Shown: positions 7,341 to 15,520, counted from the first letter of the stretch. The stretch: DNA of 24,087 nt from Rickettsiales bacterium (GCA_009693885.1 SHWK01000004.1:1-24087), one strand, 5' to 3'. The notes: generated by a model not told the origin, from the sequence alone. Numbers and translations: made by a program.

Positions 7341-8529
7341 CTAACATTCCTTCGCTTTTGTCGACAATTAAAGTGATTGCGGTATCACCAGTTATGTTGA
7401 TTGTGGTTCGCACCATATCTAAAATACGATCAACGCCAAGTATAAATCCAATGCCTTCAATCGGCAGCCCTACTGAATTGAGAACCATGCCCATAAAAAT
7501 GATTGATCCACTAGGAATGCCAGCAGCGCCAATTGATCCTAGGGTGCAAGTTAGCACTAGCATCAAATAATTGCCGGTTGTTAAATCTATGCCATAGGCC
7601 TGTGAAAAAAATAAAGCACAGATGCCTAGGTAAATAGCGGTTCCATCCATGTTGACGCAAACACCAAGTGGCATTAAAAAGTTAGAATTAACTTTGGAAA
7701 CCCCCATTTTTTCTTGCAATTGTGTTATTGCAGTAGAGAGAGTGGCTTTGCTGCTGCTGGTTGCAAAGGCAATTGATTGCGTGAATAGAATTTTGCGATA
7801 AAAAGGCAATGGCGACATGCGCGCAAAAATCAAAATTAATAATCCAAAAATAACATATTGTAGAGCGCAAGCAGAAACTAGCGCTAAAACTAAAGTTGCT
7901 AAAGCTTTGAGGATCTCAAGGCCTTGTGTTCCTACGACCCAAGATATGAATCCAAACACACCAAGAGGCGCTAATTTAATAATAAGGTCAATCATCTTAA
8001 ATGTGACTTGCGAAGCGGCACCAATAAAATCTCTTAATATTTTTGCTTTTTCACCAACCATATTAATGGTGATCCCAGCAAAAATAGAAAAAATAATTAT
8101 TTGCAATAAATTGTCTGAGGCCATTGCATTGATTGGATTGGTCGGGATTAATCCTAGTAAAAAATCAGAAAATGATGTGATTGCGGGGGCTGTTTTTGTA
8201 GTAGCGGCTTCTTCCGTCATTCCATTAAGATCGATTCCCACTCCTGGTTTAAAAATTATTCCTGAGGTGAGGCCGATTATTACAGCAAAAATTGAGGTAA
8301 TAATATAGCCTAAAAACCCTTTTATACCAACCCTAGCAAGGTTTCCTTCTCCCTGCATTGAGGTAATGCCTGATAAAATCGTAAAAAATATTAATGGCAT
8401 GATAACCATTTTTACTATGGAGATGAATATTGTGCCGAAAATTTTTAATACCGCAGCCTTCTCTTCTAGAATTAGGCCAGCAAAAACGCCTAGAAGTAAT
8501 CCAATAAGAACTTGTTGCCAAAGCTTCAT
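7312..8529 (-). CDS. Glutamate/aspartate:cation symporter (DAACS family)
   Basis: A 405-residue inner-membrane transporter of usual length. The hairpin 1 serine-rich motif is SSSKAT (258-263), the cation site NMDGT is at 293-297, hairpin 2 is AAGIPSGS (335-342), and the binding helix is DRILDMVRTTINITGD (367-382). By comparison with GltPh, Asp371 and Arg374 sit where the substrate amino group and acidic side chain bind. This favours glutamate/aspartate over C4-dicarboxylates, because DctA has Ser in place of that Asp. It imports substrate with Na+ or H+. The gene is the first of the minus-strand unit with lolA, and faces the TAXI gene across a repeat-rich control region. Confidence 0.92.
   Translation of the reverse strand: MKLWQQVLIGLLLGVFAGLILEEKAAVLKIFGTIFISIVKMVIMPLIFFTILSGITSMQGEGNLARVGIKGFLGYIITSIFAVIIGLTSGIIFKPGVGIDLNGMTEEAATTKTAPAITSFSDFLLGLIPTNPINAMASDNLLQIIIFSIFAGITINMVGEKAKILRDFIGAASQVTFKMIDLIIKLAPLGVFGFISWVVGTQGLEILKALATLVLALVSACALQYVIFGLLILIFARMSPLPFYRKILFTQSIAFATSSSKATLSTAITQLQEKMGVSKVNSNFLMPLGVCVNMDGTAIYLGICALFFSQAYGIDLTTGNYLMLVLTCTLGSIGAAGIPSGSIIFMGMVLNSVGLPIEGIGFILGVDRILDMVRTTINITGDTAITLIVDKSEGMLDEKVYNSKS
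7348..7352 (-). promoter_or_regulatory. Shine-Dalgarno site for lolA
   Basis: On the minus strand AAGGA ends 7 nt before the lolA ATG (7340-7338), inside the last codons of the symporter gene. It fixes the lolA start in spite of the 29 nt overlap and suggests translational coupling. Confidence 0.65.
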
Positions 8530-8774
8530 AAAATAGTATGATAAATATATTGTTTTAAGTGTTGGGCTGGAAAATATTGTTACTCAAGATGTTCAACACT
8601 AATGACAGTGTGTCATTTAACATATCAAAAAGTGTCAACACTATGAAAACTAATCATTAATATGTCAAGTTTTGAAAAAAGCTTAAAAAACAAACAAATG
8701 ACTTGTAAAAGAAATAAAAACCTAAAATATCATATAGCTAGATTTTATATATAATTTTTTATCCATTTAAAATA
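8530..8774. promoter_or_regulatory. Divergent control region with several inverted repeats
   Basis: This 245 nt region lies between the symporter (-) and the TAXI gene (+). It holds AATGACA-GTG-TGTCATT (8601-8617), AGTGT-CA-ACACT (8631-8642) and TCAA-GTT-TTGA (8665-8675). A 7 nt motif AGTGTTG occurs at 8558-8564, inverted as CAACACT at 8594-8600. TCAACACTA occurs twice as a direct repeat (8593-8601 and 8635-8643, 42 nt apart, about four helical turns). A TATAAT at 8750-8755, 19 nt before the TAXI start, is a plausible -10, but its -35 is poor. This looks like a set of operators; the regulator is unknown. Confidence 0.55.
8601..8617. repeat. Perfect inverted repeat, candidate operator
   Basis: AATGACA and TGTCATT are separated by GTG. 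The 7+3+7 nt symmetry is typical of a homodimeric helix-turn-helix site. It lies about 70 nt from the symporter start and 158 nt from the TAXI start. Confidence 0.5.
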
Positions 8775-9740
8775 ATGAAAAAGATTCTTATTGCTATAGT
8801 GGCTTTAATTGCCCTTTTTACCACGGATTCATTCGCTACAACCAAATATGTCTCAGTTGGTACGGGTGCAATTACGGGAGTATATTATCCAGCGGGCGGT
8901 GCTATTTGTCGTTTGCTTAATCGCGGCAGAAAAGAACACGGCATTAGATGCTCTGTAGAATCAACGGGAGGCTCCGTCTCTAATCTTAACGCCATAAGAA
9001 GCGGTGCGATAGATTTTGGTATTGTTCAATCTGATTGGCAATATCATGCATATAATGGTAGCGGTTTTTTTGCTGATCAAAAACCTTTCAAAGAGTTGCG
9101 CTCAGTGTTCTCGCTTTATACTGAAACATTCGCAATTGCCGTTACAGAAAAATCTGGTATCAAAGAACTTGATGGCTTAGTTGCTAAAAGAATCAATTTT
9201 GGCCAACAAGGTTCAGGAATGTATGCCACCATTGAGGTCTTGATGGGCGCTAAAGGTTGGACCAAAGAAACCTTTTCTGAAATCACTAACTTGCAACCAT
9301 CAGAACAGCCAAAAGCTTTGTGCGAAGGCAAAATTGATGCAATGGTTTATATGTCCGGAAACCCTAATGGAGTGATGCAAGAGGCGGCTCAAACATGCAA
9401 AATTAGAATTCTCAACATTGATAAAGAAACCGTTGAAAAGTTAATCAAGAGCAATTCTTTCTATGTAAAAGCAATAATTCCTGGCGGAATGTATCCAGGA
9501 AATTCAAGTAATGTTGATACTTTCGGTGTTAAAGCCGTGGTTGTAACATCAGAAAAAACAAGCAATGAGGTAGTTTTCAATATGACAAAAGCAGTGTTTG
9601 AAAATTTTGATAATTTCAAAACTTTGCATCCAGTATTTGCGATTTTGAAAAAAGAAGAAATGATCAAAGAAGGCAATTCTGTTCCGATTCATCCAGGTTC
9701 TTTACGCTATTTCAAAGAAGCTAAGTTATTAAAAGATTAA
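8775..9740 (+). CDS. TAXI-family TRAP transporter solute-binding protein
   Basis: A 321-residue periplasmic protein with a signal peptide (residues 1-21, cleavage after DSFA). The mature part starts with the family hallmark YVSVGTGAITGVYYPAGGAI. It continues with 'VESTGGSVSNLNAIRSGAIDFGIVQSD', then 'INFGQQGSGMYATIEVLMGAKGW' and 'KIDAMVYMSGNP'. It captures a small organic acid or amino acid (glutamate in the best-known structure) for a TRAP membrane subunit. No DctQM or fused permease gene is in the window, so the permease is elsewhere. A GC-rich palindrome follows 6 nt after the stop. Confidence 0.92.
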   Translation: MKKILIAIVALIALFTTDSFATTKYVSVGTGAITGVYYPAGGAICRLLNRGRKEHGIRCSVESTGGSVSNLNAIRSGAIDFGIVQSDWQYHAYNGSGFFADQKPFKELRSVFSLYTETFAIAVTEKSGIKELDGLVAKRINFGQQGSGMYATIEVLMGAKGWTKETFSEITNLQPSEQPKALCEGKIDAMVYMSGNPNGVMQEAAQTCKIRILNIDKETVEKLIKSNSFYVKAIIPGGMYPGNSSNVDTFGVKAVVVTSEKTSNEVVFNMTKAVFENFDNFKTLHPVFAILKKEEMIKEGNSVPIHPGSLRYFKEAKLLKD

Positions 9741-9746
9741 AGTAGT

Positions 9747-9768
9747 GGCGGGGATTTAAATCCCCGCC
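9747..9768. repeat. GC-rich perfect 22 nt palindrome after the TAXI gene
   Basis: Two 11 nt arms, GGCGGGGATTT and its exact complement AAATCCCCGCC, meet with no spacer. The outer eight pairs are GC-rich, in a strongly AT-rich setting. RNA from either strand would fold into a strong hairpin, which may end or stabilise the TAXI transcript. No run of T follows on either strand, so it is not a standard Rho-independent terminator. A dispersed palindromic repeat is an alternative. Confidence 0.6.
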
Positions 9769-9814
9769 GATACTGATTTGTGAAGATAATTTCGACAAAA
9801 TTTAATTCTATTTT

Positions 9815-10843
9815 ATGGCAGAAAAAAATACTCTTTCAATTTTAGAAAGTATTAGAAAAAAAATCCAAAAGCTTGATGAGCCTAGAAAGGCTGATAATAA
9901 GGATTTTTCTGATATTGGCGATGAATTTGATTATGTCGCTCCGGCCAAAAAAAATGCTCCGGTGCAAGCTGTTGAAGAAGCTTCTCCTGCAAATCCTGCG
10001 CCGATAAAAACTGATAATGCGATTGAGCATGAAATCACTGAAAGTTTTGAAATTGACGAAGAGCAAGAAGCTGAACAGCCCGCGCCCGAAGAACCTGTAG
10101 CTCAAGAAGTAGAGGCGGAAGAGGCTGATATTAACTTTGATCTTGATGAGGATAATGCTGCGGAGAAAGAGGTGGAGCCAATAGAGGCAGCTTCTGTGCC
10201 AGCAGAAAATACTGCAGAACCAGTTGAGGAGGATGAAGATTTGTTTGAATTTGACGATGATGATTCTGCTGAAGAAATGCCAGATCTTGAGGATGATGAT
10301 CTTGAGTTAGATTCGGAAACAAGTGATAAAACTGATGAGGAGCTGGAAGAGGCTGTTCAGCCAGAAGAACAAGTTGAAAAATCAGATGAGGATGAATTAG
10401 AAGATCTTCTAAAACAAGAGGGTTCTGTAAAAATAGAAGAGGTTAAAGTGGCTCCAGTTAACCCCTCAGCTCCAGTTGTGCCAATGGCAACATTGCCACC
10501 AGAGCCAATAAAATCTGCAATTTATATACCTATTCCAGAAGTGCAATCTGTGTCGCCATCGCAGCCACAAGTTACTGATTCAGCTAAAAAAACATTTACT
10601 AATGTTAATGAATCTTTGTTAGATAAACAAGCGGCCACCAACATTACTGATTCAATAAAAAAATTGATTGATGCAAAAAATGTTATATCAGGCGTAACAT
10701 CTTTTTCAAAGAGCGAGGCCTTTGCTGATATAGCTGCGCAGCTTATGGAGCCTCGTCTTGAAAAATGGTTGAATGAAAATTTGCCATCTTTGGTCGAAAA
10801 AATTGTTCGCGATGAAATCAAAAAAATAATTCCAAAAGAATAA
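9815..10843 (+). CDS. popZ: PopZ-like polar organising protein with long acidic linker
   Basis: A 342-residue protein with the three-part PopZ design. A short N-terminal helix (NTLSILESIRKKIQKL, 5-20) resembles the partner-binding helix of PopZ. The middle 230 residues are Glu/Asp/Ala/Pro-rich, disordered and very acidic. The C-terminal DUF2497-type region has 'EAFADIAAQLMEPRLEKWL' and then 'LPSLVEKIVRDEIKKII' (301-340). In Caulobacter, PopZ (177 residues) forms a polar microdomain that holds ParB-bound centromeres and signalling proteins. This linker is far longer. It is 14 nt upstream of nuoL, with no functional link evident. The assignment rests on both ends of the protein. Confidence 0.8.
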   Translation: MAEKNTLSILESIRKKIQKLDEPRKADNKDFSDIGDEFDYVAPAKKNAPVQAVEEASPANPAPIKTDNAIEHEITESFEIDEEQEAEQPAPEEPVAQEVEAEEADINFDLDEDNAAEKEVEPIEAASVPAENTAEPVEEDEDLFEFDDDDSAEEMPDLEDDDLELDSETSDKTDEELEEAVQPEEQVEKSDEDELEDLLKQEGSVKIEEVKVAPVNPSAPVVPMATLPPEPIKSAIYIPIPEVQSVSPSQPQVTDSAKKTFTNVNESLLDKQAATNITDSIKKLIDAKNVISGVTSFSKSEAFADIAAQLMEPRLEKWLNENLPSLVEKIVRDEIKKIIPKE

Positions 10844-10857
10844 AATTACTTTAAAAA

Positions 10858-12813
10858 ATGCTTACAAAATTAATTGTTTTTTTACCTCTATTTGCTTTTT
10901 TAATTGCTGGATTGCTTTCGCGTATTCTAGAAAAAAAACTTGCCGATCTTTTGGCTCAAATAATTACAGTTTCGTTTTTAGTGATTAGTGCAGTTTTGGC
11001 TTTAGTTGTTTTTACGCAAGTTTCGATGCATGGCGCAATGCCTACAACCACAATGATTAGCTGGATTTCATCAGGAGGATTTTCTGCTAATTGGGCGCTC
11101 AAAATAGATCAACTAACAGCAACAATGTTAGTTGTTGTCACTTTGGTTTCAAGCCTTGTTCATATTTATTCAATTGGCTATATGCATGAAGATAAATCTT
11201 TGGCGCGCTTCATGTCTTATTTATCGCTCTTTACTTTTTTCATGTTGGCTTTGGTTACTGGTGATAATTTCTTGCAGCTTTTTGTTGGTTGGGAAGGTGT
11301 TGGTCTAGCTTCTTATTTATTGATTGGATTTTGGTTTAAAAAACAATCAGCTAATGCCGCAGCAATCAAAGCCTTTGTAGTAAATAGAGTAGGGGATCTT
11401 GGCCTAATAATCGCTGTAGCCTTGATTTACCTCACTTTTGGCACTGTTGAATATGTTGGGGTCTTCTCAACCGTGGCGAATCATGTTAATGATCAATTCA
11501 TGCTTTTTGGATATTCATTTAAAAATATTGATGCAATTTGTATTTTGCTTTTCATCGGTGCGATGGGCAAATCAGCGCAAATTGGTTTGCATACTTGGTT
11601 GGCGGATGCGATGGAAGGTCCAACCCCAGTTTCTGCCTTAATCCACGCTGCTACAATGGTTACCGCTGGTGTATTTTTAGTGGCGCGCTGTTCGCCAATT
11701 TTTGAATTTTCACCAGTTGCTTTGATGATGGTTACCCTTGTGGGCGCTACAACTGCAATCTTTGCTGCCACTATCGCAATCACGCAAAATGATATTAAAA
11801 AAATTATCGCTTATTCAACTTGCAGTCAACTTGGCTATATGTTTTTTGCTTGTGGAGTTTCAGCTTATAGTGCGGGAATCTTCCATTTAGCAACTCATGC
11901 ATTCTTCAAAGCCTTGCTATTCTTGGGTGCGGGTTCTGTTATTCATGCGATGCATCACGAACAAAATATCCAAAAAATGGGTGGAATTTGGCGCAAAATT
12001 CCTTTTACTTATGCAATGATGTGGATTGGAAACCTTGCCCTTGCTGGCTTTCCACCATTTGCAGGTTTTTATTCTAAAGATGTGATTCTTGAAGCTGCCT
12101 TTATGTCGCACACGCCCTTTGGCAAATTAGCTTTTGGCCTTGGTATTGTTGCGGCATTTTTAACTGCATTTTATTCTTGGCGTTTATTATTTTTAACTTT
12201 CCACGGCAAAACTCGCGCTGATAAACATACTTTTGATCATGCTCATGAAGCACCAATTTCAATACTGATACCACTTGCTATTTTGGCTCTAGGATCAATT
12301 GCTGCAGGGTTTTTTGGTTCAGAAATTCTTCACATGGTTTCGGCAGAGCATAACTTTTTTGCTGATTCAATTTTTGTTGCAGAGCAAAATCAAGATTTGC
12401 TAGAAGAAATTCATCACGCACCTTTTTTGGTCAAAAATGCGCCGCTAATCCTTGGTCTTCTAGCGATTTCATTGGCCTATCTTTTATATTTAGTCAAAAC
12501 TGATATTCCACAAAAATTAGCACAAACTTTCAAACCATTATATAATCTTTCTTTTAATAAATGGTATTTTGATGAAATTTATGAAGCATCTTTAGTTGTT
12601 CCAGCTAAAAAACTTGGCAATTTTCTCTGGCGTTTTGTTGATATAAAAATTGTTGATGGCGGGCCAAATGGCGTGGTAGTTTTTTGTCGAGAAATGGCAA
12701 AAAAAACCAGCAAACTACAAACTGGTTTTCTATATGATTATTGCACATGGATTGTAATTGGTTGTGTTGTAATAATGTTTCTTTTTATTACCTCATTGCG
12801 TAGTTTAATTTAA
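10858..12813 (+). CDS. nuoL: NADH-quinone oxidoreductase subunit L
   Basis: A 651-residue antiporter-like subunit of complex I with about 16 membrane helices. Key residues are visible: Glu146 in FVGWEGVGLASYLL (NuoL Glu144), Lys238 in MGKSAQIGLHTWL, and the helix 'GPTPVSALIHAATMVTAGVF'. The C-terminal extension includes the lateral-helix region and 'NKWYFDEIYEASLVVPAKKL', which separates NuoL from NuoM/NuoN and from most Mrp subunits. It pumps protons as part of NADH oxidation at the inner membrane. No other nuo gene is adjacent: popZ lies upstream and a flavin reductase-like gene downstream. Confidence 0.95.
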   Translation: MLTKLIVFLPLFAFLIAGLLSRILEKKLADLLAQIITVSFLVISAVLALVVFTQVSMHGAMPTTTMISWISSGGFSANWALKIDQLTATMLVVVTLVSSLVHIYSIGYMHEDKSLARFMSYLSLFTFFMLALVTGDNFLQLFVGWEGVGLASYLLIGFWFKKQSANAAAIKAFVVNRVGDLGLIIAVALIYLTFGTVEYVGVFSTVANHVNDQFMLFGYSFKNIDAICILLFIGAMGKSAQIGLHTWLADAMEGPTPVSALIHAATMVTAGVFLVARCSPIFEFSPVALMMVTLVGATTAIFAATIAITQNDIKKIIAYSTCSQLGYMFFACGVSAYSAGIFHLATHAFFKALLFLGAGSVIHAMHHEQNIQKMGGIWRKIPFTYAMMWIGNLALAGFPPFAGFYSKDVILEAAFMSHTPFGKLAFGLGIVAAFLTAFYSWRLLFLTFHGKTRADKHTFDHAHEAPISILIPLAILALGSIAAGFFGSEILHMVSAEHNFFADSIFVAEQNQDLLEEIHHAPFLVKNAPLILGLLAISLAYLLYLVKTDIPQKLAQTFKPLYNLSFNKWYFDEIYEASLVVPAKKLGNFLWRFVDIKIVDGGPNGVVVFCREMAKKTSKLQTGFLYDYCTWIVIGCVVIMFLFITSLRSLI

Positions 12814-12831
12814 TTTTGTGAATAAATAAAA

Positions 12832-13296
12832 ATGAACGAAAGAGAATTACGCGATTGTTTTGGTCTTTTTACAACTGGTGTGATGGTTGCCACAACGGCC
12901 TTTAAAGGTGGTTTGTATGGCATGACAATCAATTCTTTTTCTTCCACATCTCTAGAGCCACCATTGTTGCTTTTTTCAGTAGATAACAAATCTTTTAATT
13001 TAAAAGCGTTTCAAAAATCAAAACATTTTTCTCTCTCAATTTTAAGTCAGCAGCAATTAATTTTGGCGCAAGAATTTGCTAAACCTGCAAATGAATCAAA
13101 ATGGCAGGTTGAAAAATATTTCACCGCAAAATTGGGTTCACCAATTTTTGAAGAATCTATGGGGTATTTTGAGTGCGAGAGATATGATGTTGTTAAGGCT
13201 GGTGATCATCACATCATTATTGGAAAAATCATTAGCTGTGCGAAGCTAAAGCAGAATAGGCCATTGTTATATATGGGTGGTGCGTTTTCTGCCTAA
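12832..13296 (+). CDS. Flavin reductase-like FMN-binding protein
   Basis: A 154-residue cytosolic protein of the flavin reductase domain family (split barrel). It shows 'FTTGVMVATTAFKGGLYGMTINSFSS' with 'LEPPLLLFSV', where FMN binds in this family, then 'FSLSILS' and a late 'DHHIIIGKI' block. Members reduce free flavin with NAD(P)H, often for a partner monooxygenase; none is present here. It follows nuoL by 18 nt and is probably cotranscribed. The specific reaction cannot be told from sequence alone. Confidence 0.88.
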   Translation: MNERELRDCFGLFTTGVMVATTAFKGGLYGMTINSFSSTSLEPPLLLFSVDNKSFNLKAFQKSKHFSLSILSQQQLILAQEFAKPANESKWQVEKYFTAKLGSPIFEESMGYFECERYDVVKAGDHHIIIGKIISCAKLKQNRPLLYMGGAFSA

Positions 13297-13334
13297 TTAA
13301 TAGCGAGAAACAGATATTGCTGCAGAGAAAATAA

Positions 13335-13409
13335 TGGTGACCCCGACGGAATTCGAATCCGTATTACCACCGTGAAAGGGTGATGTCCTAACCGTTAGAC
13401 GACGGGGCC
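13335..13409 (-). tRNA. tRNA-Glu (anticodon TTC)
   Basis: Read on the minus strand, the gene starts GGCCCCGTCGTCTAACGG and has an acceptor stem pairing GGCCCCG with CGGGGTC (one G-U). The anticodon loop is CTTTCAC (TTC at 13374-13376) and the T-arm is CGGATTCGAATTCCG. Discriminator A is at 13338 and an encoded CCA at 13335-13337. The body is 72 nt plus CCA. The features match bacterial tRNA-Glu. It lies alone between two protein genes. Confidence 0.96.
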
Positions 13410-13448
13410 AATTGTTTATCAGTGTTGAAACTAACAACAAAATTAGAA

Positions 13449-13467
13449 GGCGAGTATTTTATTCGCC
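13449..13467. terminator. Weak hairpin downstream of nrdA
   Basis: GGCGA and TCGCC form a 5 bp stem with a 9 nt AT loop. On the plus strand it is followed by ATTTTT; on the minus strand (nrdA direction) by a loosely T-rich stretch. It lies 49 nt after the nrdA stop and could be a modest terminator for nrdA. The short stem makes this tentative. Confidence 0.35.
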
Positions 13468-13515
13468 ATTTTTACAAAAAGCAAGAAAATTAGTAGGGCG
13501 CTACAGCCAGTAAAG

Positions 13516-15429
13516 CTACTGACAGGCTAAACACTCCTCATATTTTGCTGATTCTTCTTTTAGCAATGTAATTTCTTCTGGTTTAAACATCGCATCATTT
13601 TCAACTTTATTTGAAACTTTATCGGCGCGTTGAACAGAAGTAGAGCGGCAATAATAAAGGCTTTTCAGACCTTTTTGCCATGCACGAAAATGAATTTCAT
13701 GTAGATATTTCTTTGAGACATTTCCTGGTAAGAAAATATTTAAACTTTGCGCTTGGCAGATATATTCTTGGCGCTCTGCGGATAAATCAATTACCCATCT
13801 TTGATCAATTTCTTGTGCAGTTTTGAAGACAAGTTTTTCGTGTTCATTAAGAAAATCTAGATGTTGCACTGATCCTTCGGTGATAGTGATTGACGACCAA
13901 ATATCCTCAGTGTTTCTGCCTTTTTCTTCAAGCAATTTTACTAAGTTTTTATTGCGCACATTAAACGATCCGGTGAGGGTTTTTTGTGTAAAACTATTGG
14001 CGGCGAAGGGTTCGATTCCTGGTGAAGAATTATTGGCGATGATTGAAATTGAAGCAGTTGGAGCGATCGCTAATTTGTTAGTGAATCTTTCCATCACGCC
14101 AGCATCAATGGCATCAGGGCAGGCGCCTCTTTCATGCGCAAGTTTGACCGAAGCTTGATCAACTTGTTGTTTGATTTGTTGGAATATTTTTTTGTTCCAA
14201 ACTTTTGCCATCGCAGATTCCATTGGTACATTTTTGCTTTGCAAGAAAGAATGGAAGCCCATCACGCCAAGACCGACGCTTCTTTCGCGCATTGCAGAAT
14301 AAGAGGCTTTTTTCATTTCTGGTGGAGCGTTGTCGATAAAATCTTGCAGAACATTATCGAGGAAGCGCATTATATCTTCAGTGATTTGTGGGTTATCTTT
14401 CCATTCATCGTAATATTCAAGATTGAGTGAAGATAGGCAGCATACTGCTGTGCGGTCGTTTCCTAGGTGATCAATGCCAGTTGCGAGTGTGATTTCGCTG
14501 CATAGATTTGAAGTTTTAACTTTTAATCCAAGTTTTTGGTGATGTGCAGGAACTGCTTTATTAACTTGATCGATGAATAGAATGTAAGGCTCGCCAGTTT
14601 CAACGCGAGTTGTTAAAAGCTTGATCCATAACGCTCTAGCTTTAACGCTTTGAACGGATTTGCCAGTGTAAGGGCTTTTTAACTCGAAATTTTCATCCCT
14701 TTCGACTGCGCGCATGAAGGCGTCGGTGACCACAACTCCGTGATGCAAATTTAGTGAGCGACGGTTTGGATCACCACCAGTAGGGCGACGAACATCGATG
14801 AATTCTTCAATTTCTGGGTGATCGATAGGAAGATAAACTGCTGCAGAGCCTCTTCTTAAGCTGCCTTGCGAGATTGCTAGAGTTTGTGAATCCATCACTT
14901 TAATGAAAGGCACTATGCCAGAAGTTTTGCCATTGCCTTTTACTGGTTCGCCAATTGAGCGCAGGTTGCCCCAATAGCTGCCAATGCCCCCGCCATGTGA
15001 TGCGAGCCAGACATTTTCGTTCCATAAATTGACAATTCCGCGCAAAGAATCCTCGGCTTCGTTCAAAAAACATGAAATTGGTAACCCGCGTGAAGTGCCT
15101 CCATTGCTAAGAATTGGCGTTGCAGGCATGAACCATAAATTTGAAATATAATCATAGATTCTGGTAGCGTGAGCTTGGTCATCAGCGTAGTGGCAAGCAA
15201 CGCGGGCGAATAAATCTTGATATGATTCACCAGGCATTAAATAGCGATCTTTTAAAACTGCTTTGCCAAAATTGCTAAGACGATCATCTTTTTTAACATC
15301 ATTTTTGACGGTAAAAGTTTTGTCTTTAGAGCGAAATTCTTTGTGCATGGGGATAGCATTGCTCGCTTCTAATAGACCGCCGCTTGATGTTGTGGTAGAT
15401 TTTGCTCCTGAACCTTTTTTTGTTGTCAT
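13516..15429 (-). CDS. nrdA: Class I ribonucleotide reductase, catalytic alpha subunit (short form)
   Basis: A 637-residue enzyme that makes dNDPs. Active-site residues are visible: Cys120 (GLPISCFLN) and Cys330 or Cys331 as the redox pair. SNLCSEI supplies Asn308, Cys310 (thiyl radical) and Glu312. The tyrosine pair Tyr592-Tyr593 (LYYCRS) serves radical transfer, and the C-terminal CLACQ tail carries the thioredoxin-reacting Cys633/Cys636. There is no N-terminal ATP-cone: the first 50 residues are low-complexity Ser/Thr/Lys-rich sequence, so dATP shut-off must be absent or lie in the radical subunit. No nrdB is nearby. Two NrdR boxes and a promoter-like pair precede it. Confidence 0.95.
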   Translation of the reverse strand: MTTKKGSGAKSTTTSSGGLLEASNAIPMHKEFRSKDKTFTVKNDVKKDDRLSNFGKAVLKDRYLMPGESYQDLFARVACHYADDQAHATRIYDYISNLWFMPATPILSNGGTSRGLPISCFLNEAEDSLRGIVNLWNENVWLASHGGGIGSYWGNLRSIGEPVKGNGKTSGIVPFIKVMDSQTLAISQGSLRRGSAAVYLPIDHPEIEEFIDVRRPTGGDPNRRSLNLHHGVVVTDAFMRAVERDENFELKSPYTGKSVQSVKARALWIKLLTTRVETGEPYILFIDQVNKAVPAHHQKLGLKVKTSNLCSEITLATGIDHLGNDRTAVCCLSSLNLEYYDEWKDNPQITEDIMRFLDNVLQDFIDNAPPEMKKASYSAMRERSVGLGVMGFHSFLQSKNVPMESAMAKVWNKKIFQQIKQQVDQASVKLAHERGACPDAIDAGVMERFTNKLAIAPTASISIIANNSSPGIEPFAANSFTQKTLTGSFNVRNKNLVKLLEEKGRNTEDIWSSITITEGSVQHLDFLNEHEKLVFKTAQEIDQRWVIDLSAERQEYICQAQSLNIFLPGNVSKKYLHEIHFRAWQKGLKSLYYCRSTSVQRADKVSNKVENDAMFKPEEITLLKEESAKYEECLACQ

Positions 15430-15504
15430 ATAAAATAAAATTTACTCTTTTTTAAGTAGCGCGATTGTTTTTTTGCCTCATCAGCTGGCGCCATCATCAC
15501 TTTT

Positions 15505-15520
15505 AAACTATATTTAGTGC
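15505..15520. promoter_or_regulatory. NrdR box, nrdA-proximal
   Basis: AAACTATATTTAGTGC agrees with the NrdR-box consensus (acaCwAtATaTwGtgt) at 13 of 16 positions by eye. It is 76 nt upstream of the nrdA start and 16 nt from the second box. Confidence 0.75.

Noticed and set aside
10131..10322. Minus-strand frame inside popZ
   Set aside because: It is the His/Gln/Pro-rich antisense shadow of the acidic repeat region, with no domain or start signal.
11493..11783. Minus-strand frame of 96 codons inside nuoL
   Set aside because: It is antisense to conserved membrane helices of nuoL; composition is that of a shadow frame.
13421..13428. Third copy of the TCAACACT motif (as AGTGTTGA) near the tRNA
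   Set aside because: A single 8-mer outside any paired symmetry is expected by chance in 24 kb; not enough to link it to the 8558-8675 cluster.
13410..13440. tRNA-Glu promoter (TTGTTG with TAAACA, minus strand)
   Set aside because: The -10 would end too close to the tRNA 5' end for a sensible start site, and both boxes are weak.
13823..14158. Plus-strand frame of 111 codons inside nrdA
   Set aside because: It overlaps the conserved catalytic region of nrdA on the other strand and shows no recognisable domain.
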